This document shows, piece after piece, positions 10,065-19,807 of a DNA stretch of 64,000 bases. Below the pieces are notes generated by a model. That model did not search any database and was not told the origin of the DNA. It was given only the letters and a program-made list of their open reading frames with translations. Origin of the DNA: Pseudomonas sp. dw_358 (GTDB lineage: Bacteria > Pseudomonadota > Gammaproteobacteria > Pseudomonadales > Pseudomonadaceae); contig NZ_JAAVUX010000009.1 in the NCBI RefSeq assembly GCF_018449655.1, positions 1-64,000 on the forward strand. Reading direction: 5' to 3'. The position numbers and the translations under genes were made by a program. Each line of letters starts with the position of its first letter. The stretch's first letter is position 1.

Positions 10065-10847
10065 TCAGGTCAACAAGGTCAAAGTGTAAGCATCCGCATC
10101 CAGATACGCCGGAAAGCGCTCCCGATAAGCCATCAAGTCAGACTTGCTTAGCGTAGCGGTGAACACCCCATCCGCCTCCCCGGCGCTCAACAAGTGCTCG
10201 CCCTGAAAATCCAGCACCTGACTGTCGCCAGTATAGGCAAAGCCTTTGCCATCGGTCCCGACTCGGTTCACGGCAGCCACATAGCACAGGTTTTCAATGG
10301 CTCGGGCTGGCAGCAGGCGGTTCCAGTGCAGGCGACGGGCGCCCGGCCAGTTGGCGGTGTAAAGGATCAGATCGGTGTGCTGGCCATCGCGGCTCCAGAC
10401 CGGGAAGCGCAGGTCGTAGCAGACCAGCGGTCTGATGTTCCAGCCTTTGAGGGTGAAGGTGACCTGTTGCTCACCGGCGGTGTAGTGCTGGTGTTCACCT
10501 GCCATGCGGAACAGGTGGCGCTTGTCGTAGTGCAGGACCTGGCCGTCGGGCTGGGCCCAGAGCAGGCGGTTGCGGTAAGTACCATCGGCAGCCCGAATGA
10601 TCACGCTACCGGTGACCACGGCATTGAGTTGCCGCGCCTGGGCCTTCAACCACTGGGTGGTCGGGCCTTCTTCGCGCTCGGCCAGCTGGGCCGAGTCCAT
10701 GGAAAAGCCGGTGGTGAACATTTCCGGCAGAATGATCAGGTCGGCACCGGCCGCCTGTTCCAGCAAGCTGTCGAAATGGGCCAGGTTGGCATCGCGGTCG
10801 TGCCACGCCAGGGTGGTTTGCAGCAAAGCGAGCTTCAGATCAGACAT
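10065..10847 (-). CDS. Omega-amidase, nitrilase superfamily (YafV/Nit2-like)
   Basis: A 260-residue cytoplasmic C-N hydrolase. The catalytic triad is visible: E42 in LPEMFTTGFSM, K109 in HYDKRHLF, and C143 in RPLVCYDLRFPVW. The residues around the triad match the YafV/omega-amidase branch, which hydrolyses 2-oxoglutaramate and 2-oxosuccinamate, the products of glutamine or asparagine transamination. The gene overlaps the 3' end of the upstream aminotransferase by 13 bp on the same strand. That suggests the two work in series: the aminotransferase makes the omega-amide keto acid and this enzyme removes it. Confidence 0.9.
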   Translation of the reverse strand: MSDLKLALLQTTLAWHDRDANLAHFDSLLEQAAGADLIILPEMFTTGFSMDSAQLAEREEGPTTQWLKAQARQLNAVVTGSVIIRAADGTYRNRLLWAQPDGQVLHYDKRHLFRMAGEHQHYTAGEQQVTFTLKGWNIRPLVCYDLRFPVWSRDGQHTDLILYTANWPGARRLHWNRLLPARAIENLCYVAAVNRVGTDGKGFAYTGDSQVLDFQGEHLLSAGEADGVFTATLSKSDLMAYRERFPAYLDADAYTLTLLT

Positions 10848-11983
10848 AGCTTTCGCGCTGCTTCGCGCAGCGTCTCCTCACGCTTGGCAAAGCACAGGCG
10901 GATCAGGCGCTGGCCGGGCTCGGGGGTTTCATACAGGGCCGACACTGGAATGGCGGCGACGCCGTGCTCGCGAATCATCCATTGGGACATCTCGACATCG
11001 TTCATGTCGGGCTGGATCTGCGCGTAGTCCAACAACTGGAAATAGGTGCCGGGGGAAGGCGTGAAGGTAAAACGCGACCCTCCCAGCAAGTCGCAGAACA
11101 GGTCGCGCTTGGCTTGATAGAAGGCTGGCAGCTCATCGGTGTGCTCGGGGTGGGCGGCCATGAAGTCCGCTAATGCCCACTGCAGCGGGGTCACACCGCA
11201 GAAATTGACGTACTGGTGAACCTTGCGCCATTCGCGAGTCAAGTGCGTGGGTGCCACGACGTAGCCGGTCTTCCAGCCGGTAACGTGGTAGGTCTTGCCG
11301 AAGGAGCTGACCACGAAGGAGCGGGCGTACAACTGCTCGTGTGCCAATACGCTGGCGTGCTGGACGCCGTCGTAGATCAAATGCTCGTAGACCTCGTCCG
11401 CCACGATATAAATATCGCGATCGGCGATCAACGCCGCCAACTGGTCCAGGTCGGCACGGGTAATCAACGCACCGCTGGGGTTGTGTGGGCTGTTGATCAC
11501 CACCATGCGCGTGCGCGGCGTCAGCGCATCGGCGAACCGCTGCCAGTCGATGGAGAAATCCACCGGGTCGAGTTTGACGTGGACGCAGTGACCACCGGCC
11601 AGCTGGACCGACGGCCCGTAGCTGTCGTAACACGGGTCGAAGATGATCACTTCGTCGCCTTGTCGGATGACGGCTTGAATCGCGCAGAAAATCGCCTCGG
11701 TACCACCCGGGGTGATGGTGACTTCGCTTTCCGGATCGACGGTGGCGCCGTAGACACGGGCAATCTTCGCCGCGACTTGCTCGCGCAGCGCAGGCAGGCC
11801 GGTCATGGGGGTGTATTGGTTGTGACCCGCGAGCAGGTGATCAGCGGCCGCTTCGAGGAGCGCTTGCGGGCCGTTGAAATCGGGAAAACCCTGGGACAGG
11901 TTGATGGCGCCAAACTCGGTGGCCAGCTGGGACATGGTGGTGAAGATGGTGGTGCCGACATTCGGCAACTTACTGCTGATCAT
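10835..11983 (-). CDS. Pyridoxal-phosphate aminotransferase, methionine/glutamine type (YbdL-like)
   Basis: A class I/II aminotransferase of 382 residues. The PLP Lys is K230 in SSFGKTYHVTGWK; other fold landmarks are INSPHNPSGA, IVADEVYEHL and the C-terminal RLCFAK. The sequence resembles E. coli YbdL, a methionine-preferring transaminase. Paired with an omega-amidase, the likely reaction is glutamine-dependent transamination of 4-methylthio-2-oxobutyrate, the last step of methionine salvage; that assignment is inference. The ATG at 11983 matches the family start MISSKLPNVGTTIF. Confidence 0.9.
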   Translation of the reverse strand: MISSKLPNVGTTIFTTMSQLATEFGAINLSQGFPDFNGPQALLEAAADHLLAGHNQYTPMTGLPALREQVAAKIARVYGATVDPESEVTITPGGTEAIFCAIQAVIRQGDEVIIFDPCYDSYGPSVQLAGGHCVHVKLDPVDFSIDWQRFADALTPRTRMVVINSPHNPSGALITRADLDQLAALIADRDIYIVADEVYEHLIYDGVQHASVLAHEQLYARSFVVSSFGKTYHVTGWKTGYVVAPTHLTREWRKVHQYVNFCGVTPLQWALADFMAAHPEHTDELPAFYQAKRDLFCDLLGGSRFTFTPSPGTYFQLLDYAQIQPDMNDVEMSQWMIREHGVAAIPVSALYETPEPGQRLIRLCFAKREETLREAARKLCLI

Positions 11984-12044
11984 GGGCCGTTACCTGAGCG
12001 GTGGAAGGCGCAGGATAGCCCAAGTACAGAAGGGGATGAAACAA

Positions 12045-12136
12045 CCTGTGGAAGCAGGCCTTGGCCGCAATGGCAACACCGCGCAGATCCACTGGATCGC
12101 GCCGTCTGTATCGCGGGCAAGCCTTGCTCCCACAGG
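12045..12136 (+). repeat. REPIN-like repeat, copy 1
   Basis: Two inverted REP-like arms of about 27 nt (starting CCTGTGGAAGCAGGCCTTGG and ending GCAAGCCTTGCTCCCACAGG) are separated by about 38 nt containing ACCGCGCAG and CGTCTGTATCGCG. It lies between the aminotransferase and der. The same arms and core recur inverted at 36377-36469. Confidence 0.75.
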
Positions 12137-12163
12137 GTCACATGGCAAAACTCCGACCGGGGA

Positions 12164-13627
12164 TCAGCGCTTGTCGCGGCGCTTCTTGTCGGCTTTCTTG
12201 TGGTGCGACATCAAGCGACGCTTCTTGTTGACCTGGCGGTCGGTCAGCGTGTTCTTGTTGCCTTCGTATGGGTTGTCGCCGCCTTTGAACTCGATGCGGA
12301 TCGGCGTGCCGACCAGCTTGAGTACGCGGCGATAGGTGTTCTCCAGGTAGCGAACATAGGAGTTCGGGACCTTTTCCACCTGATTGCCGTGGATAACGAT
12401 CAACGGCGGGTTGGCGCCGCCCAAGTGGGCATAACGCAGTTTGATACGACGGCTGTTGACCATCGGCGGCTGGTGTTCCTTGACCGCATCTTCGAGGATC
12501 TGGGTCAGGCGGTTGGTCGGCCAACGCGTGATCGCCGACTTGAACGAGGCCTGAACCGAACCGTAGAGGTTGCCGACACCGGTGCCGTGCAATGCCGAGA
12601 TGAAGTGGATATCGGCGAAGTCGACGAAGAACAACCGACGTTCCAGCTCGACCTTGACGTAGTCGCGCTCGCTCGGCTGCATGCCATCCCACTTGTTCAG
12701 CGCGATGACGATGGCACGCCCGGCTTCGAGCGCAAAGCCCAGCAGGTTGAGGTCATGGTCGACCACACCTTCGCGGGCGTCCATGACGAAGATGACCACG
12801 TTGGCGTCCTTGATCGCCTGCAGGGTCTTGACCACGGAGAACTTCTCGACTTCCTCGTGGATCTTGCCGCGCTTGCGCACCCCGGCCGTGTCGATGAAGG
12901 TGTACTTCTCGCCATTGCGTTCGAAAGGGATATAGATACTGTCACGCGTGGTGCCCGGTTCGTCGTAGACGATGACGCGGTCTTCACCGAGCATGCGGTT
13001 GACCAGGGTCGACTTGCCTACGTTGGGACGACCGATGATGGCGATCTTGATGCCATCCTTCTCGCTCGGCCCAGGGATGCGTACCTGCTCTTCACCTTCG
13101 GCCACGTCGGCGCCAAGGTCTTCCTCTTCGACGTCACGGGGAAATTCCGCCAAGGCGGCTTCCAGCAGCGTGTTGACGCCACGGCCCTGAGCACCGGCAA
13201 CGCCGATGGCGTGGCCCATGCCCAACGGGGCGAATTCGGCACGGGCCATTTCCGGATCGATGTTGTCGATCTTGTTGGCCACCAGAATCGAGCGCTTGTT
13301 GCGCTTGCGCAGGTGCTCGGCGATCATCTGGTCGGCCGCCGTATAACCGGCACGGGCATCGACCAGAAACAATACGACATCGGCTTCTTCAATGGCCAGC
13401 AGCGACTGCTCGGCCATTTTTTCGTCCATGCCGTGCTCGTCACCGGAGATCCCCCCGGTGTCGACCAGAATATAGGAACGCCCTTGCCAGCGCGCCTCAC
13501 CGTACTGGCGATCACGAGTAAGACCAGACAAGTCGCCAACGATGGCGTCGCGGCTTTTGGTCAGGCGGTTGAACATGGTGGACTTGCCGACGTTAGGTCG
13601 GCCCACCAGGGCGATTACGGGAACCAT
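12164..13627 (-). CDS. der: Ribosome biogenesis GTPase Der
   Basis: An essential GTPase that helps assemble the 50S subunit. The 487 residues contain two tandem G domains, each with GRPNVGKST, a DTAG/DTGG switch II and NKxD (NKID in the first, NKWD in the second), followed by a KH-like domain and a basic tail ([20 protein letters not shown]). The start at 13627 gives the family N-terminus [17 protein letters not shown] with a GGAGA site; a start 12 bases upstream is not needed. It is the last gene of the conserved hisS-yfgM-bamB-der run. Confidence 0.97.
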   Translation of the reverse strand: MVPVIALVGRPNVGKSTMFNRLTKSRDAIVGDLSGLTRDRQYGEARWQGRSYILVDTGGISGDEHGMDEKMAEQSLLAIEEADVVLFLVDARAGYTAADQMIAEHLRKRNKRSILVANKIDNIDPEMARAEFAPLGMGHAIGVAGAQGRGVNTLLEAALAEFPRDVEEEDLGADVAEGEEQVRIPGPSEKDGIKIAIIGRPNVGKSTLVNRMLGEDRVIVYDEPGTTRDSIYIPFERNGEKYTFIDTAGVRKRGKIHEEVEKFSVVKTLQAIKDANVVIFVMDAREGVVDHDLNLLGFALEAGRAIVIALNKWDGMQPSERDYVKVELERRLFFVDFADIHFISALHGTGVGNLYGSVQASFKSAITRWPTNRLTQILEDAVKEHQPPMVNSRRIKLRYAHLGGANPPLIVIHGNQVEKVPNSYVRYLENTYRRVLKLVGTPIRIEFKGGDNPYEGNKNTLTDRQVNKKRRLMSHHKKADKKRRDKR

Positions 13628-13662
13628 GCGGCTCTCCACTGCGTTATTTCAGAAAATACAAA

Positions 13663-13682
13663 GGCCGCTGCAGGCAGCGGCC
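13663..13682 (-). terminator. Hairpin between bamB and der
   Basis: GGCCGCTG and CAGCGGCC form a perfect eight-pair stem with a four-base loop. On the minus strand it is followed by TTTGTATTTTC. It may partly terminate transcription after bamB, so der may also have its own promoter. Confidence 0.5.
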
Positions 13683-13764
13683 GAAGTTCGTACACCTCGT
13701 CACGAGGTGGCTTGCGCCCCGGCGCCATCATGGGCACCCGCCGGGCTCAAGCATAGTCAAAGCC

Positions 13765-14916
13765 TTACTTGATAGTGAGAGCTTCCAGTTTACCGCTATT
13801 GCCATACACATAGATCATGTTGCCGACCACCAGCGGGCGCGCCCGCAGGCCATCGCCGTCGATCTTCTCACGACCGACAAAACGGCCGTCGACCTGGCTG
13901 AGCAGGTGCAGGTAACCTTGGTAGTCGCCCACGGCTACGTAGCTGGAGAACACTTCGGGCGCCGACAGCTGGCGGCGAGCCAGGGAGTCGTTGGTCCACA
14001 GAGGGCTGGTGGAGCGCTCGTCGATGCTTTCGACGGTACCGTCGGCCAGCGCCACATAGACGCTGCCAAAACCCTGAGCGACACCGGCGTAGCTGGATGC
14101 ATCACGCTGCCAGTTGACCCGACCGCTCTCCAGATCCAGGCCCGCCATGCGGCCTTGATAGCTGGCCACGTACAGAGTGCCGTTGGCCAGCAACAGCCCG
14201 CCGTCGATATCCACCACGCGATCCAGCTCGGAACGACCGGTCGGAATCGCCACATGGGTTTCCCACGCCGGGATACCGTTGGTGGTGTCCAGCGCCACGA
14301 CCTTGCCAGTCGACAGGCCGGCAATCGCCAAGTGGTCGGTGACCAGCGGCGCACCGGTACCACGCAGGGTCAGGACCGCCGGGCTGCTGTCATACAACCA
14401 GCGCTGAGTGCCAGTGGCAGCATCGTAGGCAATGACGCGGTCATCCTGGGCCTGCACGACCACCACGTCGCCGTTAGTGGCCGGCGGTGCCAGCACTTCG
14501 CTGGTGGCCTTCGCGTGCCATTTCTCTTCACCGGTGCTGGCATCCAGAACCACGACCTGGCCGCTCAAGGTGCCGAGCATCACCATCCCGGAACCAACGC
14601 CGACAGCACCGGACACCGAGGTCTCAAGGTCTTTCTTCCAGATCACGTCGCCGGTCATGCGGTTCAGCGCGAATACCTTGCCATTGATATCGGCGGCGTA
14701 GATACGATCGCCATCAACGGCTGGCACCAGCATGTTGTAGGTCTTGCCCTGACCGTCACCGATCGAGCGACTCCACTCCTTGTGCAGCGCCACTTCTTCC
14801 TTGAAAGGCTTCAGTTCGGCAGGAGGAAGTTCTTTCTTGCTGTTGCTGCTGCAACCCGCGGCCAAAACGGCCAGAGCCAGCAATGCTGCATGTTTCCAAC
14901 GGATCACGTCACGCAT
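13765..14916 (-). CDS. bamB: Outer membrane protein assembly factor BamB (lipoprotein)
   Basis: A lipoprotein partner of BamA in inserting beta-barrel proteins into the outer membrane. The 383 residues start MRDVIRWKHAALLALAVLAA with the lipobox Cys at position 22. An eight-bladed PQQ-like beta-propeller follows, with recurrent motifs such as GxVxALD (VFALNRMTGDVIWKKDLET, VVVLDASTGEEKW, VIAYDAATGTQRW). The start at 14916 is chosen because the upstream open region overlaps yfgM and has no signal sequence. It overlaps the yfgM stop by 8 bp, indicating translational coupling. Confidence 0.96.
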   Translation of the reverse strand: MRDVIRWKHAALLALAVLAAGCSSNSKKELPPAELKPFKEEVALHKEWSRSIGDGQGKTYNMLVPAVDGDRIYAADINGKVFALNRMTGDVIWKKDLETSVSGAVGVGSGMVMLGTLSGQVVVLDASTGEEKWHAKATSEVLAPPATNGDVVVVQAQDDRVIAYDAATGTQRWLYDSSPAVLTLRGTGAPLVTDHLAIAGLSTGKVVALDTTNGIPAWETHVAIPTGRSELDRVVDIDGGLLLANGTLYVASYQGRMAGLDLESGRVNWQRDASSYAGVAQGFGSVYVALADGTVESIDERSTSPLWTNDSLARRQLSAPEVFSSYVAVGDYQGYLHLLSQVDGRFVGREKIDGDGLRARPLVVGNMIYVYGNSGKLEALTIK

Positions 14917-15550
14917 CCCCTTTGGCCAGGTCGTCCAGCTTGATTTGCAAGCCACCCACCGCTGCCTCGTCGGACAGTGCGGCCTTGGCTTTTTGATAGG
15001 CAGCAAAGGCATCGTCGTGACGACCCAGTTTCACCAGCAGGTCACCCTTGAGTTCTTCACGGGTAGCCAGGAAGGCTTGGTCGGTGTCGCCATCGAGCAG
15101 CTTCAGCGCTTCGTCAGCCTTGTTCTGAGCGCCCAGTACCTGCGCCAGACGCTGCTTGGCAAGCTCGCCCAAGGTGGCGTTGGCCGGCTTCAGGGTCACT
15201 GGCTTCAATTCGGCGACAGCGTCGTCGAGCTTGCCGGCATCCACAGCCACCTTGGCCACGAACAAGCTGCCGTACTGGGCATAGGCACTGCCACCGTACT
15301 GGGACTTCAGCTTGCCGGCGATGTCGGCCACCTGAGCCGCATCAGGCTTGCCGCCAGGTGTCAGCGCCGATTCCAGCAGCTGTTGGTACAGGTTGGAAGC
15401 CCCCTGGCTCTGGTTGCTTTGGTAGCGATGCCAGGCCTGCCAGCCGAACACGATCACCAGCGCCAACAGGGCGCCCGTCACCAGGGATTTACCGTTGCGG
15501 CCCCACCAGTCTTTCAGCTCGGCGATCTGTTCATCTTCGGTATTCGACAC
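14909..15550 (-). CDS. yfgM: YfgM-like tetratricopeptide protein, SecYEG-associated
   Basis: A 213-residue inner-membrane protein: a short cytoplasmic N-terminus (MSNTEDEQIAELKDWWGRNG), one transmembrane segment (about 22-42), then a periplasmic TPR-like helical domain with Ala/Leu-rich repeats. YfgM in E. coli associates with PpiD and the Sec translocon and passes proteins to periplasmic chaperones. Its place directly before bamB fits a role in outer-membrane protein delivery. The domain match is by pattern, the function by family. Confidence 0.92.
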   Translation of the reverse strand: MSNTEDEQIAELKDWWGRNGKSLVTGALLALVIVFGWQAWHRYQSNQSQGASNLYQQLLESALTPGGKPDAAQVADIAGKLKSQYGGSAYAQYGSLFVAKVAVDAGKLDDAVAELKPVTLKPANATLGELAKQRLAQVLGAQNKADEALKLLDGDTDQAFLATREELKGDLLVKLGRHDDAFAAYQKAKAALSDEAAVGGLQIKLDDLAKGDA

Positions 15551-15588
15551 CCAAACACTCCTTCTAACAAATTCGGCGGATGCCGGCT

Positions 15589-16878
15589 TCAGGCCTGCAC
15601 AGCGCAGGTCGCCAGATGCTCGGCAAGAGCATCCCAGGCAATATTCAGTTGTTCGCCCTGGCCACGCAGGGGCTTGACGCCGATCTGGCGGGCGGCCATT
15701 TCGTCATCACCCAGAATCAACGCGAACAGCGCGCCACTCTTGTCGGCTTTCTTGAACTGGCTCTTGAAGCTGCCAGCGCCAGCGTTGACCTGCAGGCGCA
15801 GGCCGGGCAACTGGTCGCGAACACGTTCGGCCAGGGCTAGACCGGCCAGCTCCGCCGCTTCGCCGAAGGCGCACAGGTAGACATCGACTTGACGGGCGAT
15901 GGAATCCGGCACCTGCTCCAAAGTCTCCAGCAGCAGGATCAGGCGCTCGATACCCATGGCAAAGCCCACGCCCGGGGTCGGCTTGCCGCCCATCTGTTCG
16001 ACCAGACCATCGTAACGACCACCGGCGCACACCGTGCCTTGGGCACCGAGCTTGTCGGTGACCCACTCGAACACGGTCTTGCTGTAGTAATCGAGACCGC
16101 GTACCAGCTTGGGGTTGATCACATAAGGAATGCCCACGGCATCGAGACGCGCCTTGAGGCCCTCGAAGTGCACGCGGGATTCTTCGTCGAGGTAGTCGGC
16201 CAGCTTCGGCGCGTTGATCAGCACCGCCTGAGTCTCGGGGTGCTTGGTGTCCAGCACCCGCAGCGGGTTGGTTTTCAGGCGACGCTGGCTGTCTTCGTCA
16301 AGCACATCGAGGTGCTGGGTGAGAAAGGCCACCAGCGCGTCACGATAGCGGGCACGCGCCTCGCTCGTGCCAAGACTGTTGAGTTCGAGCTTGACCGCGT
16401 CGCGAATACCCAAGGCGGCCCACAGGCGCCAGGTCAGCACGATCAGTTCGGCATCGATGTCCGGACCCTCGAGATTGAACACCTCCAGGCCGATCTGGTT
16501 GAACTGGCGATAGCGGCCTTTCTGCGGACGCTCGTGGCGGAACATGGGGCCCATGTACCAGAGCTTCTGCACCTGGCCACCGCCACTGATGCCGTGTTCG
16601 AGCACCGCGCGCACACAGGCGGCCGTGCCTTCAGGGCGCAAGGTCAGAGAGTCGCCGTTGCGGTCTTCGAAGGTATACATCTCTTTTTCGACGATGTCGG
16701 TCACTTCGCCGATCGAGCGCTTGAACAGCTCGGTGAATTCGACGATGGGCATGCGGATCTGGCGGTAGCCGTAGGTGTCCAGCAAACCCGCCACGGTGGC
16801 TTCGAAGTAGCGCCACAGCGGCGTCTGGTCCGGCAGAATGTCGTTCATGCCACGGATGGCTTGCAGAGACTTGCTCAC
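15589..16878 (-). CDS. hisS: Histidyl-tRNA synthetase
   Basis: Charges tRNA-His with histidine. The 429 residues form a class II synthetase: motif 2 reads [15 protein letters not shown], the histidine-specific loop [15 protein letters not shown] and AGGRYDGL are present, motif 3 is GFAMGIERL, and the anticodon-binding domain occupies the last ~100 residues. The start codon is GTG at 16878 (family N-terminus [16 protein letters not shown]), with an AAGGACA site upstream. It is part of the ispG-hisS-yfgM-bamB-der run. Confidence 0.98.
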   Translation of the reverse strand: MSKSLQAIRGMNDILPDQTPLWRYFEATVAGLLDTYGYRQIRMPIVEFTELFKRSIGEVTDIVEKEMYTFEDRNGDSLTLRPEGTAACVRAVLEHGISGGGQVQKLWYMGPMFRHERPQKGRYRQFNQIGLEVFNLEGPDIDAELIVLTWRLWAALGIRDAVKLELNSLGTSEARARYRDALVAFLTQHLDVLDEDSQRRLKTNPLRVLDTKHPETQAVLINAPKLADYLDEESRVHFEGLKARLDAVGIPYVINPKLVRGLDYYSKTVFEWVTDKLGAQGTVCAGGRYDGLVEQMGGKPTPGVGFAMGIERLILLLETLEQVPDSIARQVDVYLCAFGEAAELAGLALAERVRDQLPGLRLQVNAGAGSFKSQFKKADKSGALFALILGDDEMAARQIGVKPLRGQGEQLNIAWDALAEHLATCAVQA

Positions 16879-16917
16879 AAAATGTCCTTAAAAACTCTTT
16901 ATTAAGCGGCGTACGGT

Positions 16918-18027
16918 TCAGCCGCGGGCGATCAGCGCCGCGTCGGCCTCGACTTTTTCAGCCGCTTTCTGCCGGATCAGCCGTTCAAGCTCGTCCACCA
17001 GATTGTCGTTGGTCAGCTTCTGGGCTGGCTTGCCATCGATGTAGATCAGATTCGGTGTACCCCCGGTCAAGCCCACATGGGCTTCCTTGGCTTCCCCCGG
17101 ACCGTTGACCACGCAACCGATCACAGCCACATCCAGCGGTACCAGCAAGTCTTCCAGGCGCCCTTCCAGCTCGTTCATGGTCTTGACCACATCGAAGTTC
17201 TGCCGCGAGCAGCTCGGGCAGGCGATGAAGTTGATGCCACGTGAGCGCAGGCGCAGAGACTTGAGGATGTCGTAACCGACCTTCACTTCCTCCACCGGAT
17301 CGGCCGCCAGAGAAATACGAATGGTGTCACCGATGCCATCGGCCAGCAGCATACCTAGGCCCACGGCGGATTTCACTGTACCCGAGCGCAAACCGCCCGC
17401 TTCGGTGATCCCCAGGTGCAGGGGCTGGACGATCTGCCTGGCCAGCAACCGGTAGGCTTCGACGGCCATGAACACGTCGGAAGCCTTGACGCTGACCTTG
17501 AAATCCTGGAAATCCAGGCGCTGCAAGTGCTCGACATGGCGCAAGGCCGACTCCACCAGCGCCTCGGGCGTCGGCTCGCCGTACTTCTTCTGCAAGTCTT
17601 TTTCCAGAGAACCGGCATTGACCCCGATACGGATCGGGATGCCACGATCACGGGCGGCGTCGACCACCGCACGCACACGGTCTTCGCGACCGATGTTGCC
17701 GGGGTTGATGCGCAGGCAGTCGACGCCCAGCTCGGCCACGCGCAGAGCGATGCGGTAGTCGAAGTGGATGTCGGCCACCAGGGGGACCTGCACTCGCTGT
17801 TTGATCCGGCCAAAGGCCTCGGCTGCATCCATGTCGGGTACCGAAACGCGGACGATGTCCACGCCCGCCGCCACCAGACGTTCGATCTGGCCAACAGTGG
17901 CGTCGACGTCATTGGTGTCGGTGTTGGTCATGCTCTGCACTGCAATCGGGGCATCGCCACCGACGGGTACGGAGCCGACCCAGATCTTGCGCGATACGCG
18001 TCGTTTGATAGGTGATTCACCGTGCAT
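16918..18027 (-). CDS. ispG: 4-hydroxy-3-methylbut-2-enyl diphosphate synthase (flavodoxin)
   Basis: The [4Fe-4S] enzyme of the MEP isoprenoid pathway that converts MEcPP to HMBPP. The 369 residues have the TIM barrel with [18 protein letters not shown] at the N-terminus. The C-terminal cluster domain carries the Cys ligands in [12 protein letters not shown] and [16 protein letters not shown]. It depends on clusters made by the Isc system encoded about 5 kb upstream. It starts four bases after rodZ stops. Confidence 0.98.
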   Translation of the reverse strand: MHGESPIKRRVSRKIWVGSVPVGGDAPIAVQSMTNTDTNDVDATVGQIERLVAAGVDIVRVSVPDMDAAEAFGRIKQRVQVPLVADIHFDYRIALRVAELGVDCLRINPGNIGREDRVRAVVDAARDRGIPIRIGVNAGSLEKDLQKKYGEPTPEALVESALRHVEHLQRLDFQDFKVSVKASDVFMAVEAYRLLARQIVQPLHLGITEAGGLRSGTVKSAVGLGMLLADGIGDTIRISLAADPVEEVKVGYDILKSLRLRSRGINFIACPSCSRQNFDVVKTMNELEGRLEDLLVPLDVAVIGCVVNGPGEAKEAHVGLTGGTPNLIYIDGKPAQKLTNDNLVDELERLIRQKAAEKVEADAALIARG

Positions 18028-18030
18028 GAC

Positions 18031-19020
18031 TTATTGCCCCAGCTTCAGGCGAGCAGTCTCGCCGGAGGTGAATGGTTTCAAGTCGACCGGTTGGCCGTTG
18101 TAGCTGACCTGCGCGCCACGGGCAAAGCCCAGGCGGATCGAAAACGGCGGTTTGCCGTTGACGGAAATGCTGTCGCCTTTCTTCTTGACGCCGCTCGAGA
18201 GGCTTCTGCCGCTGGCGTCCTTGACGTCGATCCAGCAGTTGTCGACAAACTGGATAGCCACTTGGCCCTCGCCTGCGGCCGGGGCAACCGGAGTCGCGCT
18301 CGGTGCCGCAGCAACCGGTGTTGCCGGCGCTGCGGCTGCCGTCGCCGGCTTGACCGGGGCGGTCACGGTCGGGGCCGGAACACCGCTCGGAACCGAAGGT
18401 TGGGTGGCCGCCGGGCTTGGGTTGACCGGCACACTGGCAAGGGCCGGATCGGTGGCTGTCGCTGGCGCTGCCGGCGTATCAGGCTGCACGGGTTTGGCGT
18501 CGGTAGTGGTGTCCGGCCCGTCCAGGGGATGAATCTGGGTGGTGCCATCGGCGCTTTCGACTTCGACATGCTCCATGGCCAGGGGCGGCGTGTCTTTCGC
18601 GCGCTGGTCGGCCTGTTCCTTCCACCAGAAGAATCCACCGCCTATCACCAGCACCAGCAACAGCAGGCTGACGATGCGCAGGATGTTGTGCGCCAGACGC
18701 GACGGTTCTTCGATACGACCCAGGCCATGCACGTTGCTGCCCTGGGCGTTGGTGCCGGTGATGTGGTCGAAGGCCTGCACCAGAACGCTCTGGTCCATGT
18801 CCAGCAACTTGGCGTACGCGCGGATATAGCCGCGAGCAAAGGTATGCCCCGGCAGCTTGTCGAACGCGCCGGTTTCAAGGTTGCTCAGCGAGCTGACCGT
18901 GAGGTTGAGTTTCTTGGCCACTTCAGCCTGCGACCAGCCACGGCTTTCGCGGGCCAGACGCAAGGTCTCACCCGGATTTACGCGAGTCGCTGCTACAACT
19001 TCGGGATGCGCCGCTTTCAT
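18031..19020 (-). CDS. rodZ: RodZ-like cytoskeletal/cell shape protein
   Basis: RodZ links MreB to the wall elongation machinery. The 329 residues show an N-terminal Cro/CI-type helix-turn-helix (about 15-80, ETLRLARESRGWSQAEVAKK), one transmembrane segment (about 110-130, RIVSLLLLVLVIGGGFFWW), a long Pro/Ala/Thr-rich periplasmic linker (about 160-245), and the C-terminal DUF4115 beta domain (QFVDNCWIDVKDASGR to the end). It overlaps pilF by four bases (ATGA). The linker is low complexity and probably variable between strains. Confidence 0.92.
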   Translation of the reverse strand: MKAAHPEVVAATRVNPGETLRLARESRGWSQAEVAKKLNLTVSSLSNLETGAFDKLPGHTFARGYIRAYAKLLDMDQSVLVQAFDHITGTNAQGSNVHGLGRIEEPSRLAHNILRIVSLLLLVLVIGGGFFWWKEQADQRAKDTPPLAMEHVEVESADGTTQIHPLDGPDTTTDAKPVQPDTPAAPATATDPALASVPVNPSPAATQPSVPSGVPAPTVTAPVKPATAAAAPATPVAAAPSATPVAPAAGEGQVAIQFVDNCWIDVKDASGRSLSSGVKKKGDSISVNGKPPFSIRLGFARGAQVSYNGQPVDLKPFTSGETARLKLGQ

Positions 19021-19778
19021 CTTTGCTCCGACAGGTATTGCTTGTATTCCGGCGTACCGGGATAGAGTCTTCTAAGTTGCAGGCCCAGGCTGGCGGCCTT
19101 GTTCTTGTCCTGAAACACCTTTGCCAGGCGGATCCCCAGCAACAGGCTGCGGGCATTCTGCTCGCTGATCTGGCTGTAGCCCTCGTAATAGTTCCGGGCT
19201 GGCACATATTGCCTGTCTTCGTAAGACAACTCAGCCATTTCCAGCAATGCGCGCGGTTGTTTGTTGTTCAATCGCAGGGCGCGTTCGAGAAACTGTTCGG
19301 CCTGGTCCCGCTGCCCCAAGGCCAGCGAGGTAATCCCGAGGTTTTCAAACACCCGCGAGCGCTCAGTGTAAAGCGGATCGGCGACCGACTTCTGAAACAT
19401 ATCGTAAGCATCTTTGTAGCGCTTTTGCTCGTACAAAAAGCTGCCGTAATTGTTGAGGATCCGCGCGTCATCGCTGCGACTGCTCAACGCCTTGCGGAAA
19501 TGTTGCTCGGCCAGACCATTCTCGCCTTCGGCCTGAAATACCAATGCCAGCGCCGCATTGGCGTCCGGGTCGGAACTGTCCAGATCAAGAGCCTGACGCA
19601 ACGGCGTCTTGGCACGCTCGACATTACCTTCCTGAAGGTAGCCCAATCCTAGCTGTACGTAGGCTGCACGCGCCTGATCGCGACCTTTTCGACTATCCAT
19701 CGGGTTGGTTTTACCCGTGGTGACGCACCCTGTCAGCAAGCTGACGAACAACAGAAAGAGCGCGGCGCGCAGCGTCAT
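19017..19778 (-). CDS. pilF: Type IV pilus pilotin PilF/PilW
   Basis: A 253-residue lipoprotein (signal MTLRAALFLLFVSLLTG, lipidated Cys 18) made of TPR units (about 40-230; for example ARAAYVQLGLGYLQEGNVER and ARILNNYGSFLYEQKRYKDA). PilF is the pilotin that brings PilQ secretin subunits to the outer membrane. The ATGA overlap with rodZ and the upstream rlmN follow the conserved Pseudomonas order. The last repeats end YPGTPEYKQYLSEQR. Confidence 0.94.
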   Translation of the reverse strand: MTLRAALFLLFVSLLTGCVTTGKTNPMDSRKGRDQARAAYVQLGLGYLQEGNVERAKTPLRQALDLDSSDPDANAALALVFQAEGENGLAEQHFRKALSSRSDDARILNNYGSFLYEQKRYKDAYDMFQKSVADPLYTERSRVFENLGITSLALGQRDQAEQFLERALRLNNKQPRALLEMAELSYEDRQYVPARNYYEGYSQISEQNARSLLLGIRLAKVFQDKNKAASLGLQLRRLYPGTPEYKQYLSEQR

Positions 19779-19807
19779 AAAGATCCTCGGTAATCCGTTT
19801 CAGCGCT

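Noticed and set aside
11216..13756. An 846-codon plus-strand frame opposite the aminotransferase and der.
   Set aside because: It is antisense to two clear family genes and crosses the REPIN-like repeat; its composition (His/Asp/Gln-rich) is that of mirrored codons.
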